64,000 bases of DNA, from NCBI GenBank assembly GCA_028277025.1, contig JAPYVG010000001.1, forward strand, positions 1 through 64,000. Direction: 5' to 3'. Below are positions 37,611-47,941 of this stretch, in pieces. Origin of the DNA: Sulfolobaceae archaeon. GTDB lineage: Archaea; Thermoproteota; Thermoprotei_A; Sulfolobales; Sulfolobaceae. The notes beneath the pieces are model-generated. The model was given only the letters and a program-made list of their open reading frames with translations. It searched no databases and was not told the origin of the DNA. Every line of letters starts with the position of its first letter. Positions within the stretch are counted from its first letter, which is position 1. Made by a program: the position numbers and the translations under genes.

Positions 37611-38279
37611 GTGAAATTAGAAGACTTTTTCAAGCACATTTACATTCAGACAAAAATAGTTAGGGTTGATGATAGACAGATTGTAATGAAATGTTATAAT
37701 TCCTCATCTTCATTTAAATGGTACTTTATTTCCCCCCTCTTTAGAAATTATCCTTATACTTCAGACCCAAAAGAGAGAATGGATAGAGAGTTAGATTTCT
37801 TTACATACCGTTGGAGTAAAATTAATGTTCCTAAAGTTATTGATTTCGATTATGATAACTTATGTTTATATAGAGAATTTATAGAAGGTAATGAAATTAT
37901 TGATGAGGATCAATTTGAAAAACTTGGGGAAAGTATAAGGTATATTCATGATAATAATTATGTGTTAGGAGATACTAAATTAGAGAATTTTATAGTTAAG
38001 GAAGGGAAAATTAGTGTGATTGATGCGGAGCAAGCTATACGTTCCAATAATAACTCTTATATGGCATGGGACCTTTTAGTACTGTTTTTTTCTCTTTCAT
38101 ATAACTATTTAAATGATCCTAAGAAATTTTCTACAACTATAGAAAGAATACTTTATGGGTATAATCCATCGAAAGAAATTACAAAAGAACTTATGAGTAT
38201 AAAAGCCGTAAATTTACTTAGTCTAATACCATTTTTTCACTATAATAATTTCAGAAAAGTAATCGAGAAATTTTTATAA
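37611..38279 (+). CDS. Protein-kinase-like protein (RIO/Bud32-like), divergent
   Basis: A small 222-residue kinase fold starting at GTG. The beta-3 lysine may be in IVMKCY, an alpha-C Glu in MDRELDFF, the catalytic loop reads VLGDTKLENFIV (D and N kept, HxD changed to LGD), and the DFG-like motif is IDAEQA. The size and pattern recall Bud32 and other small archaeal kinases, but with divergent motifs, so activity is uncertain. Its 3' end overlaps the convergent zinc-ribbon gene by 29 bases. Confidence 0.72.
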   Translation: MKLEDFFKHIYIQTKIVRVDDRQIVMKCYNSSSSFKWYFISPLFRNYPYTSDPKERMDRELDFFTYRWSKINVPKVIDFDYDNLCLYREFIEGNEIIDEDQFEKLGESIRYIHDNNYVLGDTKLENFIVKEGKISVIDAEQAIRSNNNSYMAWDLLVLFFSLSYNYLNDPKKFSTTIERILYGYNPSKEITKELMSIKAVNLLSLIPFFHYNNFRKVIEKFL

Positions 38280-38451
38280 TAACATCTCCTTTTTCCTCTT
38301 TTTTTATACTAATTATCTCATCATTAATTCTTGTTCCACATGCAGGACATCTGTAAAAATATCTCACTATCTTTTCTCCATCACTGTTATTTTCTGCCTC
38401 AATTATAAAATCCATCCTTATGTTGCACTTTGGGCACAGTAGCTCCTTCAT
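38251..38451 (-). CDS. Small zinc-ribbon protein
   Basis: A 66-residue protein with two CxxC pairs, CPKCNIRM and CPACGTRI, separated by about 27 residues: a zinc ribbon. A short basic/acidic C-terminus follows. No enzyme is indicated; such proteins often bind RNA or protein partners. It is convergent with the kinase-like gene and divergent from moaA. Confidence 0.75.
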   Translation of the reverse strand: MKELLCPKCNIRMDFIIEAENNSDGEKIVRYFYRCPACGTRINDEIISIKKEEKGDVIIKISRLLF

Positions 38452-38472
38452 TCTAAACCATGTTTATTAGTT

Positions 38473-39435
38473 ATGTTTTCAAATAAAAGTGTAATGAGAG
38501 ACAGATTTGGCAGACCTCTTGAGGATTTAAGGGTTACGCTTACTCATGCTTGTAACTTTTCTTGTTTCTTCTGTCATATGGAGGGAGAGGGAAAATCAGA
38601 AGATCTCTTAACAGCTGAAGAGATAGCCTTAGTTGCGAAGATAGGTAGAGAGTTTGGTATAAAAAGCGTGAAATTAACTGGCGGTGAGCCTACATTAAGA
38701 AGAGATCTAATAGAGGTTATTAAAAAATTGAAAGAAGTTGGAATTGAAGAAGTGTCCATGACTACTAATGGTGTGTTATTAGGTAAGCTGGCAAAGAAAC
38801 TAAAAGACGCTGGATTGGATAGAGTTAATGTAAGTTTGCATTCTTCTAAAAGTTCACTATTTAAGGAGATTACTTCAGTCGACGCTTTCGATAAAGTTAT
38901 AGAAGGTATAAGGGAGGCTATTAAGGTAGGATTAAGGCCAATCAAATTAAATTTCGTAGTAACAAAAAAGAACTACAATGAAGCTATTAAATTCTTAGAT
39001 CTAGCAAAATCATTACAAGTTGATGAGGTACATTTAATTGAACTTCACCCCGTGGGATCAGGTAAAGAAGCATTTAACACGCATATAAGCCTGGATCCTA
39101 TTGAAGAATATCTTAAATCTCATGGGGAGAAGTTAGGTTTTAGGAGTAAGCATAATAGACCTAGATATCTATATGAAGGGTTAGTAGTAGAGATTGTTAA
39201 ACCTTATGCCAATCCCTTATTCTGCGCTGGTTGTAATAGGATCAGGCTCACTGTTGATGGCAAATTAAAGACTTGCTTATATAGAGAAGATAAAATAGTT
39301 GATATAAAAGACATTTTAAGGGGTGATTACACAATCTCAGAAAAGGAGGACATGCTAAGGGATGCTTATAAAATAGCTGTAATGATTAGGGAACCCAATT
39401 TTAAATTTAAGGTGAGTTTGAATGAGATTATATAA
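38473..39435 (+). CDS. moaA: GTP 3',8-cyclase MoaA
   Basis: A radical SAM enzyme for the first step of molybdenum/tungsten pterin cofactor synthesis. The 320-residue protein has the N-terminal cluster motif CNFSCFFC (about residues 27-34), [14 protein letters not shown] and the second cluster [20 protein letters not shown]. It begins [17 protein letters not shown] after a short leader peptide. The terminal Gly-Gly of bacterial MoaA is absent (ends LNEII). It overlaps the next gene by 14 bases. Confidence 0.94.
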   Translation: MFSNKSVMRDRFGRPLEDLRVTLTHACNFSCFFCHMEGEGKSEDLLTAEEIALVAKIGREFGIKSVKLTGGEPTLRRDLIEVIKKLKEVGIEEVSMTTNGVLLGKLAKKLKDAGLDRVNVSLHSSKSSLFKEITSVDAFDKVIEGIREAIKVGLRPIKLNFVVTKKNYNEAIKFLDLAKSLQVDEVHLIELHPVGSGKEAFNTHISLDPIEEYLKSHGEKLGFRSKHNRPRYLYEGLVVEIVKPYANPLFCAGCNRIRLTVDGKLKTCLYREDKIVDIKDILRGDYTISEKEDMLRDAYKIAVMIREPNFKFKVSLNEII

Positions 39436-40516
39436 ATTAGAGAAGATATTAGAGGAGAAAAACGTTAGATGTTCACTGATTCTTAATACTGCTACCATAT
39501 ATTATCTCACTGGATATGATTATATAACTACTGATTTTGGTAATAGTGTCGCATTAGTATATTGTAATGGTGAAGCAACGATTATTACACCCCTATTAGA
39601 GAAAAATAGGATAGAAAGTTTAATCAATACTTCGGATCTAGGAGTTCTTGTTTATTCTACCTATGCAGACAGTGAAGGAGTATTTAAAGGTGGGTTAGGA
39701 AGTGCTATAATTGAGAAGATTAAACAGAGTAATAAAATAGCAATAGATTTACAAAATATTACTTTACAGCTTTATAACTCTTTAAAAGATAAGGTTGAAC
39801 TCGTTGATATTTCTAAGGAATTAAATTTAATGAGAGCCATAAAAGAACCAGAAGAAATAGAGGCAATAAAGAGATCTGGAGAAATCACTGCTTCAGCGAT
39901 GAAAATTGCTAATGAAAAAATTCAAGAAAGTAAAATTTCTGAGAAACAATTAGCTGGGCTAATTGATCTTACAATGAGGAATGAGGGTGCCGAGGATTAC
40001 GCATTTCCGAGTATCGTAGCTTTTGGAGAAAATAGTGCTTTTCCTCATCATGTTCCGACAGATCGGATTATCAATGATGGAGAAAATGCGGTAATTGATA
40101 TAGGGGCTAGATATAATAAATACTGTTTTGATAGTACTAGGACTTTTATCAAAGGCTATGTTTCAAGCGAGTTCAAGAAATTATATGAGATTGTATTGGA
40201 AGCTCAACTATCAGCAATAGATGTCGCAAGGGATGGTGTAAAGGCATCTGAAGTTGATCTAGCTGCCAGGAAGGTTATAGAAAAGCACGGATATGGTAAG
40301 TATTTCATTCATTCTACGGGTCATGGAGTAGGATTAGAGGTTCACGAGTATCCACCGATAAGTCCTAATTCTAATGTTGAGTTAAAAGAAAATATGGTTA
40401 TCACTGTAGAGCCTGGTATATACATTAAGGGAAAATATGGGATTAGGATTGAGGATACGATAGTAATTACTAGGGGTAAACCAATAGTATTTGAAACCGT
40501 TTATAAATACCTATAG
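39422..40516 (+). CDS. pepQ: Xaa-Pro dipeptidase / M24 aminopeptidase
   Basis: A 364-residue M24 pita-bread peptidase. The metal ligands are visible: Asp in [17 protein letters not shown] (two Asp), His in [15 protein letters not shown], Glu in TVEPGIYI and Glu in IRIEDTIVI. An N-terminal creatinase-type domain precedes the catalytic domain. It cleaves X-Pro peptide bonds in peptide recycling. Its start lies within the moaA 3' end, so the two are cotranscribed. Confidence 0.9.
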   Translation: MRLYKLEKILEEKNVRCSLILNTATIYYLTGYDYITTDFGNSVALVYCNGEATIITPLLEKNRIESLINTSDLGVLVYSTYADSEGVFKGGLGSAIIEKIKQSNKIAIDLQNITLQLYNSLKDKVELVDISKELNLMRAIKEPEEIEAIKRSGEITASAMKIANEKIQESKISEKQLAGLIDLTMRNEGAEDYAFPSIVAFGENSAFPHHVPTDRIINDGENAVIDIGARYNKYCFDSTRTFIKGYVSSEFKKLYEIVLEAQLSAIDVARDGVKASEVDLAARKVIEKHGYGKYFIHSTGHGVGLEVHEYPPISPNSNVELKENMVITVEPGIYIKGKYGIRIEDTIVITRGKPIVFETVYKYL

Positions 40517-40568
40517 AGTTATTTCTAATCAAATTTTTTAACTGACAAGTAATGAATGTGTAATTGTC

Positions 40569-41195
40569 ATGGAAGAGGCAATAAGTAATGAAAGACTAGT
40601 AGAAGAGATAGCAAAAAGGATAAGGGAAATCCTTGAACTTTTAGGCGAGGATCCAGATAGGGAGGGCTTAAGAGAGACTCCAGTGAGGGTTGCAAGAGCT
40701 CTACTTGAAATGACGTCTGGACTAAGGGAGCCGCAACCCCAAGTAAAAGTTTTCTCTCTTTCTGATAATGGTAGAAGTGCAGATGAAGATGAAATCGTGT
40801 TGGTAAAAAATATATCGTTCTCCTCCCTATGCGAGCACCATTTACTTCCTATAATAGGTAAGATTCATGTGGCTTATGTTGTGGGGCCTAATAAGAAGGT
40901 TGCGGGCTTTAGCAAGATAATCAGACTCGTTAACTATTATTCTGCAAGACTACAAATTCAGGAGAGATTAGTAGAGCAAGTGGCAGATGCTATAATGAAT
41001 AGTGAAATTCAGCCTAAAGGGGTAATGGTAATAGGAGATGCAATACATATGTGTGCATATGTTAGGGGCGTTAAGGATAGAGAGGCAAGTCTAATGTCTG
41101 TAGCCACTAGAGGTGTGTTTAAGAATAACCCATCGTTAAGGAATTATGTCTTTAGATTACTCGAAACATCTAATAAAAAATCAACTTTATTATAA
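40569..41195 (+). CDS. folE: GTP cyclohydrolase I (FolE)
   Basis: FolE opens GTP to dihydroneopterin triphosphate, the start of pterin cofactor synthesis. The 208-residue type IA enzyme has the zinc-binding Cys-His in [21 protein letters not shown], Cys in HMCAYVRGV, and [19 protein letters not shown]. It probably feeds the methanopterin-like (sulfopterin) cofactor in this archaeon, consistent with a beta-RFAP synthase gene at 46 kb. The start is the ATG at 40569. Confidence 0.94.
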   Translation: MEEAISNERLVEEIAKRIREILELLGEDPDREGLRETPVRVARALLEMTSGLREPQPQVKVFSLSDNGRSADEDEIVLVKNISFSSLCEHHLLPIIGKIHVAYVVGPNKKVAGFSKIIRLVNYYSARLQIQERLVEQVADAIMNSEIQPKGVMVIGDAIHMCAYVRGVKDREASLMSVATRGVFKNNPSLRNYVFRLLETSNKKSTLL

Positions 41196-41218
41196 CCTTT
41201 TTCGAAATTTAAATTAGA

Positions 41219-42118
41219 TTGAGTGAAGGTAAAAGTAAAATTCTTGAGCTTTTAAGAAAATATGGTGAACTTAACCAGATAGATATTGTTAAATTTAGTG
41301 GATTATCTAAAAGTCGAGTTTCTGAGTTATTATCTGAATTAGAGAGAGAAGGGCTAATTGAGAGGAGAAAGGCTTTAGGAAGGAACCTTGTTGTCAAACT
41401 CTCTAGCAAATTCGTTAAAATCGGTATAATTAAAGCTGCTGAGTATCCGTTTATTATGCCATTTGTGAAAAACCTACGAGATAAGGGATATATAGTTAAT
41501 ATAATAATTTACGATAATGGATTAGAGTTAACCAAAGACCTCGCTATGGGAAAGCTGGATATTGGTTTATCCCCGGTAGTTACACAGCTATTCTTTCAGA
41601 GAGTATTTAATACCTTTGAAATAGTGGCTGGTGGTGCTAAGGGTGGTGGTGCATTAATTGGAAGTCCAGATTGTAAAAGTATAGGATCTACTGTAATGTC
41701 GAGTATGGAAGCATGGACTTTGTCTTACTATCCAGACGCTGAATTGGTAGAGTTTAACGGTCCAGAGGAGATGTTAAATTCAATAAAGTCGGGTAAAGTT
41801 AAGACGATAGCAATTTGGGAACCCTATGTTACATATCTTTCAAATAATGGATTCAAAGTTATCCATAGATTTGAACCATTGCATTGTTGTACATTAGCAA
41901 TTAATAAAAGGCTAAATATCGATGAGATTAAAAGAATTTATGAGATATCATTTACGAACTTTCTTGAGGAAAAAGACCGTTGGGTTCAGGCGTACTCTAA
42001 TTTAGTTGGTGTCGATTACCCTATACTCTCTGAGGCAATAAAACATTATATATTTGATTCTTATCTTGATCTTAATGAAATAAAGAAAAGCATTAGAAAA
42101 AATAAAATATATATTTAG
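41219..42118 (+). CDS. Winged-helix regulator fused to a periplasmic-binding-like sensor domain
   Basis: The 299-residue protein has an N-terminal MarR/ArsR-type winged helix ([44 protein letters not shown]) followed by a NMT1/THI5 or phosphonate-binding-like solute-binding fold ([26 protein letters not shown] through [20 protein letters not shown]). No signal peptide is present, so the binding domain is intracellular and probably senses a small ligand to control DNA binding. It starts at TTG 41219, 23 bases after folE. Confidence 0.82.
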   Translation: MSEGKSKILELLRKYGELNQIDIVKFSGLSKSRVSELLSELEREGLIERRKALGRNLVVKLSSKFVKIGIIKAAEYPFIMPFVKNLRDKGYIVNIIIYDNGLELTKDLAMGKLDIGLSPVVTQLFFQRVFNTFEIVAGGAKGGGALIGSPDCKSIGSTVMSSMEAWTLSYYPDAELVEFNGPEEMLNSIKSGKVKTIAIWEPYVTYLSNNGFKVIHRFEPLHCCTLAINKRLNIDEIKRIYEISFTNFLEEKDRWVQAYSNLVGVDYPILSEAIKHYIFDSYLDLNEIKKSIRKNKIYI

Positions 42119-43572
42119 GCATCTAAATAGTAATATATCTCCATAGGATGTGGATATTGTTGTAATGTTTTGGCTTCTTCTCTCTTCAAATCTATATAAG
42201 TACTTAGTAAGGATGAGTTGAATACTGGTTTTAAGAACTCATTATCACTTTCTAATTCATCAAGTGCCTCATCTAATGATCTAGGTAATTCTCTGATCTT
42301 TAGCTGTTTCTTCTTTTCTTCAGACATGTGATAAATGTTTTCGTCAACTGGATCTCCAGGGTCAATCTTTTTCTTTATACCGTCAATTGCTGCCATTAAA
42401 ATTGCCGAAAAGGCTAAATACGGATTACTCGAGGGATCTGGTGGTCTATATTCAAGTCTCTTAGCCTTCTCCATACCCTTATAGTAAGCTGGAATTCTTA
42501 TTGCTGCACTTCTATTAGACTTACTCCAAACTAAGTATACTGGTGCTTCAAAGCCCGGAACTAATCTCCTATAACTATTAGTTGTTGGGGAAACTATTGC
42601 TGATAATGCTCTACCGTGCTCTAATAGTCCTCCAACGATATATCTTCCTATTTGGCTTAATTCTGCATATTCGTCATTTGGATCATACATTAGATTCTTT
42701 TTACCATCCTTTGTCCATAGGCTAAAGTGTGTGTGCATCCCAGTACCGTTATCTCCATACATTGGCTTTGGCATGAAGGTTGCTATCATTCCGTGCTTAG
42801 CAGCAACGTTCTTAACTACGTATTTTAACGTTTGTACTTTATCAGCAGTATCGGTAAGTGTGGAGAATCTAAAATCTATCTCCCCTTGTCCAGCAGTGGC
42901 CACTTCGTGATGCGTTGCCTCTATTGTGAAGCCGAAGTAATCAACTAGGGTGTTAATTGCTTCTATTCTGATATCCATTACTTGGTCTACTGGTGGTGCT
43001 GGGTAATATCCCTCTTTATACCTAATTACAAATCCACCATTCTTAGACCATGGCGCTTCTCTTGCATATATTTTATATCCAGTTCCACTTTGAGGTAATG
43101 CTATATCCATTTCTATTTTATCAAATATAAAGAATTCTAATTCCGGACCGAAATAGCTAATATATCCCTCGTTTTGTTGGAATTGCTCTGCGGTTTCGGC
43201 TATATATCTTGGGTCTCTTTCAAATCTTCCCCTTCCTCCTCCCCAATACACTTGAGTTATAACTCTAGCAACTCCCGGGGTCCACGGAATCAAAGCCATT
43301 GTATTTGCTACAGGCGTTAATACCATATCGCTTTCATAAATCGTTGTAAATCCTTTAATACTACTACCGTCTAACTTACCAAAACCTGTTTTAAATGACT
43401 CCTCTGTGAATTCGTTAGCTGGAATTGTTATATGCTGTAATCTACCCGGTACATCTGTGAACTGTAGGTCTACCCATCTTACGTTATTCTTTTTTAGAAA
43501 CTCTAATGCTTCTGTTGGTGTTTTTGGAAGTTCTGGCATGTTTGCCATTTTGTTAAATCTGTTTATAAGCAT
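42115..43572 (-). CDS. glnA: Glutamine synthetase
   Basis: The enzyme makes glutamine from glutamate and ammonia. The 485-residue protein has [36 protein letters not shown], catalytic-site [39 protein letters not shown] and the adenylylation-region-free C-terminus. Internal ATGs at 43548 (MANMPELPK) and 43539 (MPELPK) are alternatives: a TATAAA about 26 bases before 43539 would make it leaderless, whereas TATATAAAC near 43606 would serve 43572. Confidence 0.93.
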   Translation of the reverse strand: MLINRFNKMANMPELPKTPTEALEFLKKNNVRWVDLQFTDVPGRLQHITIPANEFTEESFKTGFGKLDGSSIKGFTTIYESDMVLTPVANTMALIPWTPGVARVITQVYWGGGRGRFERDPRYIAETAEQFQQNEGYISYFGPELEFFIFDKIEMDIALPQSGTGYKIYAREAPWSKNGGFVIRYKEGYYPAPPVDQVMDIRIEAINTLVDYFGFTIEATHHEVATAGQGEIDFRFSTLTDTADKVQTLKYVVKNVAAKHGMIATFMPKPMYGDNGTGMHTHFSLWTKDGKKNLMYDPNDEYAELSQIGRYIVGGLLEHGRALSAIVSPTTNSYRRLVPGFEAPVYLVWSKSNRSAAIRIPAYYKGMEKAKRLEYRPPDPSSNPYLAFSAILMAAIDGIKKKIDPGDPVDENIYHMSEEKKKQLKIRELPRSLDEALDELESDNEFLKPVFNSSLLSTYIDLKREEAKTLQQYPHPMEIYYYLDA

Positions 43573-43646
43573 AACTGGATTAATTATGAAAACTGTTTAA
43601 ATGTTTATATATAATTCTAAATGATAAATTGCGTAAGTGTTAAAAA

Positions 43647-44258
43647 TTATTCGAACCTTTTTAGTTCACCGTTTTCCATTTTATAGGAAATATCAGCGAA
43701 ATTTGAATCTGAGAGATCTTGTGATACAAAAATTAATTTTAAATTCAATTTCTTTATTAATTCCGTATAATTTGTAATAAAATCTTTCTTGTTATGTATG
43801 TTTGAAAAAGCCTCGTCAACAAGGATTAGTTTAGGATAAGATAACAGGGCTGTTACTAGAGCTACTCTTTCTCTTTGACCTAGACTTAGTTCTTTAACCT
43901 TCTTCTCTTTATCTATCCCATCTAGAAGCCATTCTATCTCACTAAATATTTTTTCAGATGTTTTTTTCTTACTAGTTATTAAAAGATGTTTTCTAACTTT
44001 CAAATTGGGTAAGTAGCTGTTAGGGGTTACTAGTGCGATACTCCTTTTCCATGGAGGGTATTTTGTAATATCCACATCGTCTAACCTTATGAATCCTTCA
44101 TCTGGATCTATGAAACCAGAAATTATTCTGAGAAAGGTAGTTTTTCCACTACCGTTTTTTCCAAAAATTCCTATTACATTATTCTTATCATCAAATAAAT
44201 ATGAGTTAAGATAAAAATTTCCAACTCTTTTTTTAACATTTACCTCAAGTTTCAACAT
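43647..44258 (-). CDS. ABC transporter ATP-binding protein
   Basis: A 203-residue ABC ATPase with Walker A GIFGKNGSGKTTFL (about residues 30-43), signature LSLGQRERVAL and Walker B LILVDEAF. No permease gene is beside it, so the transported substrate is unknown; it could work with an unlinked membrane partner. It overlaps the thioredoxin gene by 14 bases, linking it to the redox/ANL operon. Confidence 0.85.
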   Translation of the reverse strand: MLKLEVNVKKRVGNFYLNSYLFDDKNNVIGIFGKNGSGKTTFLRIISGFIDPDEGFIRLDDVDITKYPPWKRSIALVTPNSYLPNLKVRKHLLITSKKKTSEKIFSEIEWLLDGIDKEKKVKELSLGQRERVALVTALLSYPKLILVDEAFSNIHNKKDFITNYTELIKKLNLKLIFVSQDLSDSNFADISYKMENGELKRFE

Positions 44259-44646
44259 ACTTCTTCACGTATTCTTCAAGCATTTCCTCCTCCACTGCTC
44301 CCACTATTTGATCTACTAACTTTCCATTCACAAAGATTAACGTTGTAGGAATATTCATAACGTTGTATTTATCAGCTGTCTTAGGATTCTCATCAACATT
44401 AAGCCTTCCAAATACTGCTTTATCTTTATATTTTTCTGCAATTTTCTTATAGATTGGCTCATAAATATGACAAGGAGCGCACCAGGGTGCCCAACAATCT
44501 ATGAAAACAATACGGTTTTTGCCTAGTATCTCATCTATATTTGAATCGGTAATGGTTATTGTCACATCCTCTTTTTTAACTATCTTTTCAGCTTTTTCCT
44601 CAAGTCTCTTTGCAATCTCCCTTATTAGAGTATCAAGTTCACTCAA
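44245..44646 (-). CDS. Thioredoxin with an N-terminal helical extension
   Basis: A 133-residue thioredoxin with the active site WCAPC in FIDCWAPWCAPCHIYEPIYKK and the cis-Pro IPTTLIFVNGK. The first 30 residues (MSELDTLIREIAKRLEEKAEKIVKK) form a charged helix not present in minimal thioredoxins. The TTG start overlaps the stop of the upstream ANL enzyme gene. Its partner is unknown. Confidence 0.88.
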   Translation of the reverse strand: MSELDTLIREIAKRLEEKAEKIVKKEDVTITITDSNIDEILGKNRIVFIDCWAPWCAPCHIYEPIYKKIAEKYKDKAVFGRLNVDENPKTADKYNVMNIPTTLIFVNGKLVDQIVGAVEEEMLEEYVKKYVET

Positions 44647-46003
44647 TTTTATCCACTATATCAATTCTCTTTAACCTCTTATAAAATGCTACTCTATTAT
44701 TAACGTACTCTAGTAATTCCTTTTCGATACCATCCCTTCTCTCTTTAACAACAACTTTAGCCACAGGTTGTTGACCAGCATTTCCAGCATCTTCACCAAC
44801 GACATACGCGTCAATAACTAGTGGGTGAGTTTTCAGTATTTCCTCTAGATCTCTAGGAAATATAGGGTATCCTTTATATTTTATCATCCTCTTCTTTACT
44901 CCCTTAAAATATAGTAAACCGTTCTCGTCAGTGGTGACTAAATCGCCAGTCTTTAACCAGCCGTCTTGGAAAGCCTTTCTGGTTTCATTAACATCTTTAT
45001 AGCCTAACATTAACCAAGGGGCCTTAACCCACAATTCGCCAACTTCACCTGGTTTCGCTTCTTTACCGTCGTCTTTAACAATTTTTATTTCCACTTCTGG
45101 TAAAGGCTTTCCTATACTGATTACATTAGCATATTCTAATGGCTGAAAGGTTAATACTAATCCTTCTGTAAAACCGTATTGTTGAACTATTTGCTTTCCG
45201 AATTTCTGTTTAAAGGTATTTACAGTTGTTGGGAACAGTGGAGCAGCTGTGCTTACACATAATTCCAGACTTGAGAGGTTTGCTGATTCTAAATTGTTGA
45301 GTGAGTCATAGACCATTGGGACTGTAGAAAGATAGTTCACTGAATATTTTTCTATTACGTTAGACAATTCTTTCGCATCAAATTTTCTCATAATATACAT
45401 ACTTCCTCCAGCCTCTAATGTAACTCCTAATACGCTATTTCCCAATACATGAGCTAAAGGTACCGTTAATACACTTGTTATATTTTTGAGTCTAGTAGCT
45501 TTATAAAGTGAGGCAGAGTTGAGTTCTACTCTTTCAGCGCTATGTAATACTTGTAAAGTTCTTCCAACAATTCCAGCATAATAATAGATTAAACCCACTT
45601 CATTATCAGCATACTCATAGGGCTTAACGAAAACTTCTTTAGTCTCTAGTTTAGTCACGACTCTGTAGTTTTTTAATACCTCTTTTTCCCTTTGTAAAAT
45701 CTCTTCATCGGTAACAACAATATCAGGTTGGCTGTCTTCTAATAAGTATTTTAAATCCTCTGAACTGGTTAATGGGTCTACAGCAACTACCTTAGCTCCA
45801 GCCCAATAGGAGGCTAGATAAGTTAATACTGACTCAGCTGAATTGAACATTAGGTGGAATACGGTATCTCCGGGGGATAAAGAAGAAGCCCGTTTAGAAA
45901 TTTCTTGGGCTGCTTGCTCATAGGTTAGTTGTTTTTCTCCCAAGATGAATGGTTTCTGTGGGTTTTCCTTATACCATTTATAAACAAGTTGGGCTAAACT
46001 CAT
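44639..46003 (-). CDS. ANL-type AMP-forming ligase (acyl-CoA synthetase-like), C-terminally short
   Basis: The 454-residue protein has the adenylating fold: SPGDTVFHLMFNSAESVLTYLASYWAGAKVVAVDP near the start, QQYGFTEG (the usual YGxTE motif) near residue 275, and WLKTGDLVTTDENGLLYFKGVKKRMIKYKGYPI. Two departures are notable: the P-loop reads YYYAGIVGRTLQ instead of the Thr/Ser-Gly-rich motif, and the chain ends at DIVDKIE before the motif with the catalytic lysine (PKTxxGK). It may be a degenerate or repurposed enzyme. It is the first gene of the operon with thioredoxin. Confidence 0.8.
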   Translation of the reverse strand: MSLAQLVYKWYKENPQKPFILGEKQLTYEQAAQEISKRASSLSPGDTVFHLMFNSAESVLTYLASYWAGAKVVAVDPLTSSEDLKYLLEDSQPDIVVTDEEILQREKEVLKNYRVVTKLETKEVFVKPYEYADNEVGLIYYYAGIVGRTLQVLHSAERVELNSASLYKATRLKNITSVLTVPLAHVLGNSVLGVTLEAGGSMYIMRKFDAKELSNVIEKYSVNYLSTVPMVYDSLNNLESANLSSLELCVSTAAPLFPTTVNTFKQKFGKQIVQQYGFTEGLVLTFQPLEYANVISIGKPLPEVEIKIVKDDGKEAKPGEVGELWVKAPWLMLGYKDVNETRKAFQDGWLKTGDLVTTDENGLLYFKGVKKRMIKYKGYPIFPRDLEEILKTHPLVIDAYVVGEDAGNAGQQPVAKVVVKERRDGIEKELLEYVNNRVAFYKRLKRIDIVDKIE

Positions 46004-46030
46004 ATTATTTCACACTAAACTAGTTAAGGA

Positions 46031-46900
46031 ATGCTAAAAATTATTGGTTTATCTAGGATTCATATATCGCTTTTAGACTTAGAGGGCAAATACGGTAGGT
46101 TTGACGGTGGTGTAGGGGTAGCGTTAAAATATCCAAGGATAGTTGTTAGAATTGGTGATTGTAAAAAACCCGATTTTGAATTACCATTCCCAATTCCAGG
46201 GTATTGCATTGAAGAGGATTACGAGGAGCACGTAGGCTTGGGTCACACAACGCAGTTTAAGCTGTCATTAGCTAAGTTATCTTCTGAATTTAATATGAAA
46301 AACCTAGACGTTGTAGAGCTAGCCAAGTCTGTAAAAAGAGGTGGAACCTCTGGCATTGGAGTTTACGCATTTAAATATGGTGGTTTCATTGTTGATGGAG
46401 GGCACTCTAAGAAAGTTAAGAAAGAACCTCTTCCGTCTGATTTTTCCGTAGCACCTCCACCCCCTCTTATAGCTCGTTACAATTTTCCATGGTATATTTA
46501 CGTGAATATACCGACTAAAGGTAGAAGGGTTTTTGGAAAAGAAGAGCTTGAAGCGTTCAAAAGAGAAGTTAAAGGTACTGATGAGCTAATTAGAATAGTA
46601 TTTATGAAATTATTACCCTCGGTGATTGAAAGAGATTTAGAAGAAGCGTTGGAAGCCATAGGCTTGATTCAGAATTTAGGGTTTAAGAGGATTGAAGTTG
46701 AAATGCAGAGTGAAGAAGTTAAGGAACTGATGAAGAGGTTATCTTTAAAAGGGTTCTATTCTGGTATATCGTCTTTTGGTCCCGCGGTCTATACTTTTGT
46801 AAATTCTAGATCTGAAGGAGAGGAACTAGTATCAACTTTTGGGGGGTTTATAACAGAGCCAAATAATGAAGGGGCTAAGGCAATATGGTCGAAAGATTAG
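46031..46900 (+). CDS. Beta-ribofuranosylaminobenzene 5'-phosphate synthase
   Basis: A 289-residue GHMP-kinase-fold enzyme that joins para-aminobenzoate to PRPP-derived ribose in methanopterin biosynthesis. RIHISLLDLEGKYGRFDGGVGVAL, GLGHTTQFKLSLAKL (in place of a GHMP motif), and SGIGVYAFKYGGFIVDGGHS match the family by recall. It fits with folE in the window, since Sulfolobales use a methanopterin-like cofactor. Its stop overlaps the next gene by 16 bases. Confidence 0.82.
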   Translation: MLKIIGLSRIHISLLDLEGKYGRFDGGVGVALKYPRIVVRIGDCKKPDFELPFPIPGYCIEEDYEEHVGLGHTTQFKLSLAKLSSEFNMKNLDVVELAKSVKRGGTSGIGVYAFKYGGFIVDGGHSKKVKKEPLPSDFSVAPPPPLIARYNFPWYIYVNIPTKGRRVFGKEELEAFKREVKGTDELIRIVFMKLLPSVIERDLEEALEAIGLIQNLGFKRIEVEMQSEEVKELMKRLSLKGFYSGISSFGPAVYTFVNSRSEGEELVSTFGGFITEPNNEGAKAIWSKD

Positions 46901-47931
46901 TTTATGACGAATTTGTATTAGAGGATTTGAGGAGAGTTTATGGGAGTAGATTAAATGAGTTTTTAGAATCACTTCTAAAACCTAACGGCAGACTTTATGT
47001 TAGAGTGAATACAATAAAGAGTAGTGTAGATGAGGTTCTAAATGAGTTAGAGGTTTTCAAAAGAGATGAGGATTTTGAGGAAGCACTATATGTTGAAGTT
47101 AAAGGGCCAAATAAGGTAACCGAACATGAGACTAAAGTTATAGTCGATAAGAAGACTGCGGAGAGTGTTATGAGTGGTGCTAATGTTTACAAACCAGGGG
47201 TTAAAAGAATTGTTGGGAATGGGAAGGAAGTTAGCGTTTATAGTGAAAATGGTATTCTGATCGCGGAAGGCGAGCTAGTTAATGAAAACAATTTAGTCGT
47301 AAGGGTTACGAATTCTTTATACTATACACCACCACTAGCAGATAAACGTGGTTTGAAGGACGGTCATTTTATTATTCAAGGAAAGGCATCTATGTATGTT
47401 GCCCATTTACTCGATCCTCAACCGGGAGAGTTAATTATAGATATGACTGCATACCCAGGTGGTAAATTAACCCATATTTATCAACTTCAACCTAAAGCAA
47501 GGATTATTGGTTTCGATCATACTGAAAAGAAAGTTGAGGAATTAAAGGAAAGAGTTAAAAAGCTGGATATGCAAATTGAAGTTTATAAAGCAGACTCACG
47601 TTATCTATATGAAGATTATCACATAATAAATGTGGATAAGGTAATTATTGATCCACCTTGTTCTGCAATAGGTTTAAGACCTAAAGTTTACGATAGGAAG
47701 ACCAAGAAAGACATTATTAATTTCCATGAGTATCAGAAACAATTCATTAATTCCGCATATAAGATTTTAAAGAAAAGAGGAGTTTTAATATATTCTACGT
47801 GTACCGTTACTACATGGGAAAACGAAATGGTTGTTTCAGATTCACGTTTTGAAGTTGAGGAAACAATAAGGTTTCACCCAATAATTCATGACTTAACTGG
47901 GTTTTTTATAGCTAAGCTTAAGAAAAAATAA
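46885..47931 (+). CDS. RNA cytosine C5-methyltransferase (NSUN/RsmB family) with PUA domain
   Basis: The 348-residue protein has an N-terminal RNA-binding part, a PUA-like insertion (ETKVIVDKKTAESVMSGANVYKPGVKRI), then a Rossmann methyltransferase core (IIDMTAYPGGKLTHIYQL for SAM, where the common motif is AAPGGK). The two catalytic cysteines are in DPPCSAIG and YSTCTVT. It probably methylates tRNA or rRNA. It shares an operon with the beta-RFAP synthase gene. Confidence 0.87.
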   Translation: MVERLVYDEFVLEDLRRVYGSRLNEFLESLLKPNGRLYVRVNTIKSSVDEVLNELEVFKRDEDFEEALYVEVKGPNKVTEHETKVIVDKKTAESVMSGANVYKPGVKRIVGNGKEVSVYSENGILIAEGELVNENNLVVRVTNSLYYTPPLADKRGLKDGHFIIQGKASMYVAHLLDPQPGELIIDMTAYPGGKLTHIYQLQPKARIIGFDHTEKKVEELKERVKKLDMQIEVYKADSRYLYEDYHIINVDKVIIDPPCSAIGLRPKVYDRKTKKDIINFHEYQKQFINSAYKILKKRGVLIYSTCTVTTWENEMVVSDSRFEVEETIRFHPIIHDLTGFFIAKLKKK

Positions 47932-47941
47932 TTGAGCTTGT

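Noticed and set aside
44639..44646. Frameshift at the end of the ANL gene that would hide the catalytic lysine region
   Set aside because: The other frames past the stop do not encode the PKTxxGK motif, and the thioredoxin start overlaps there, so the short end appears real.
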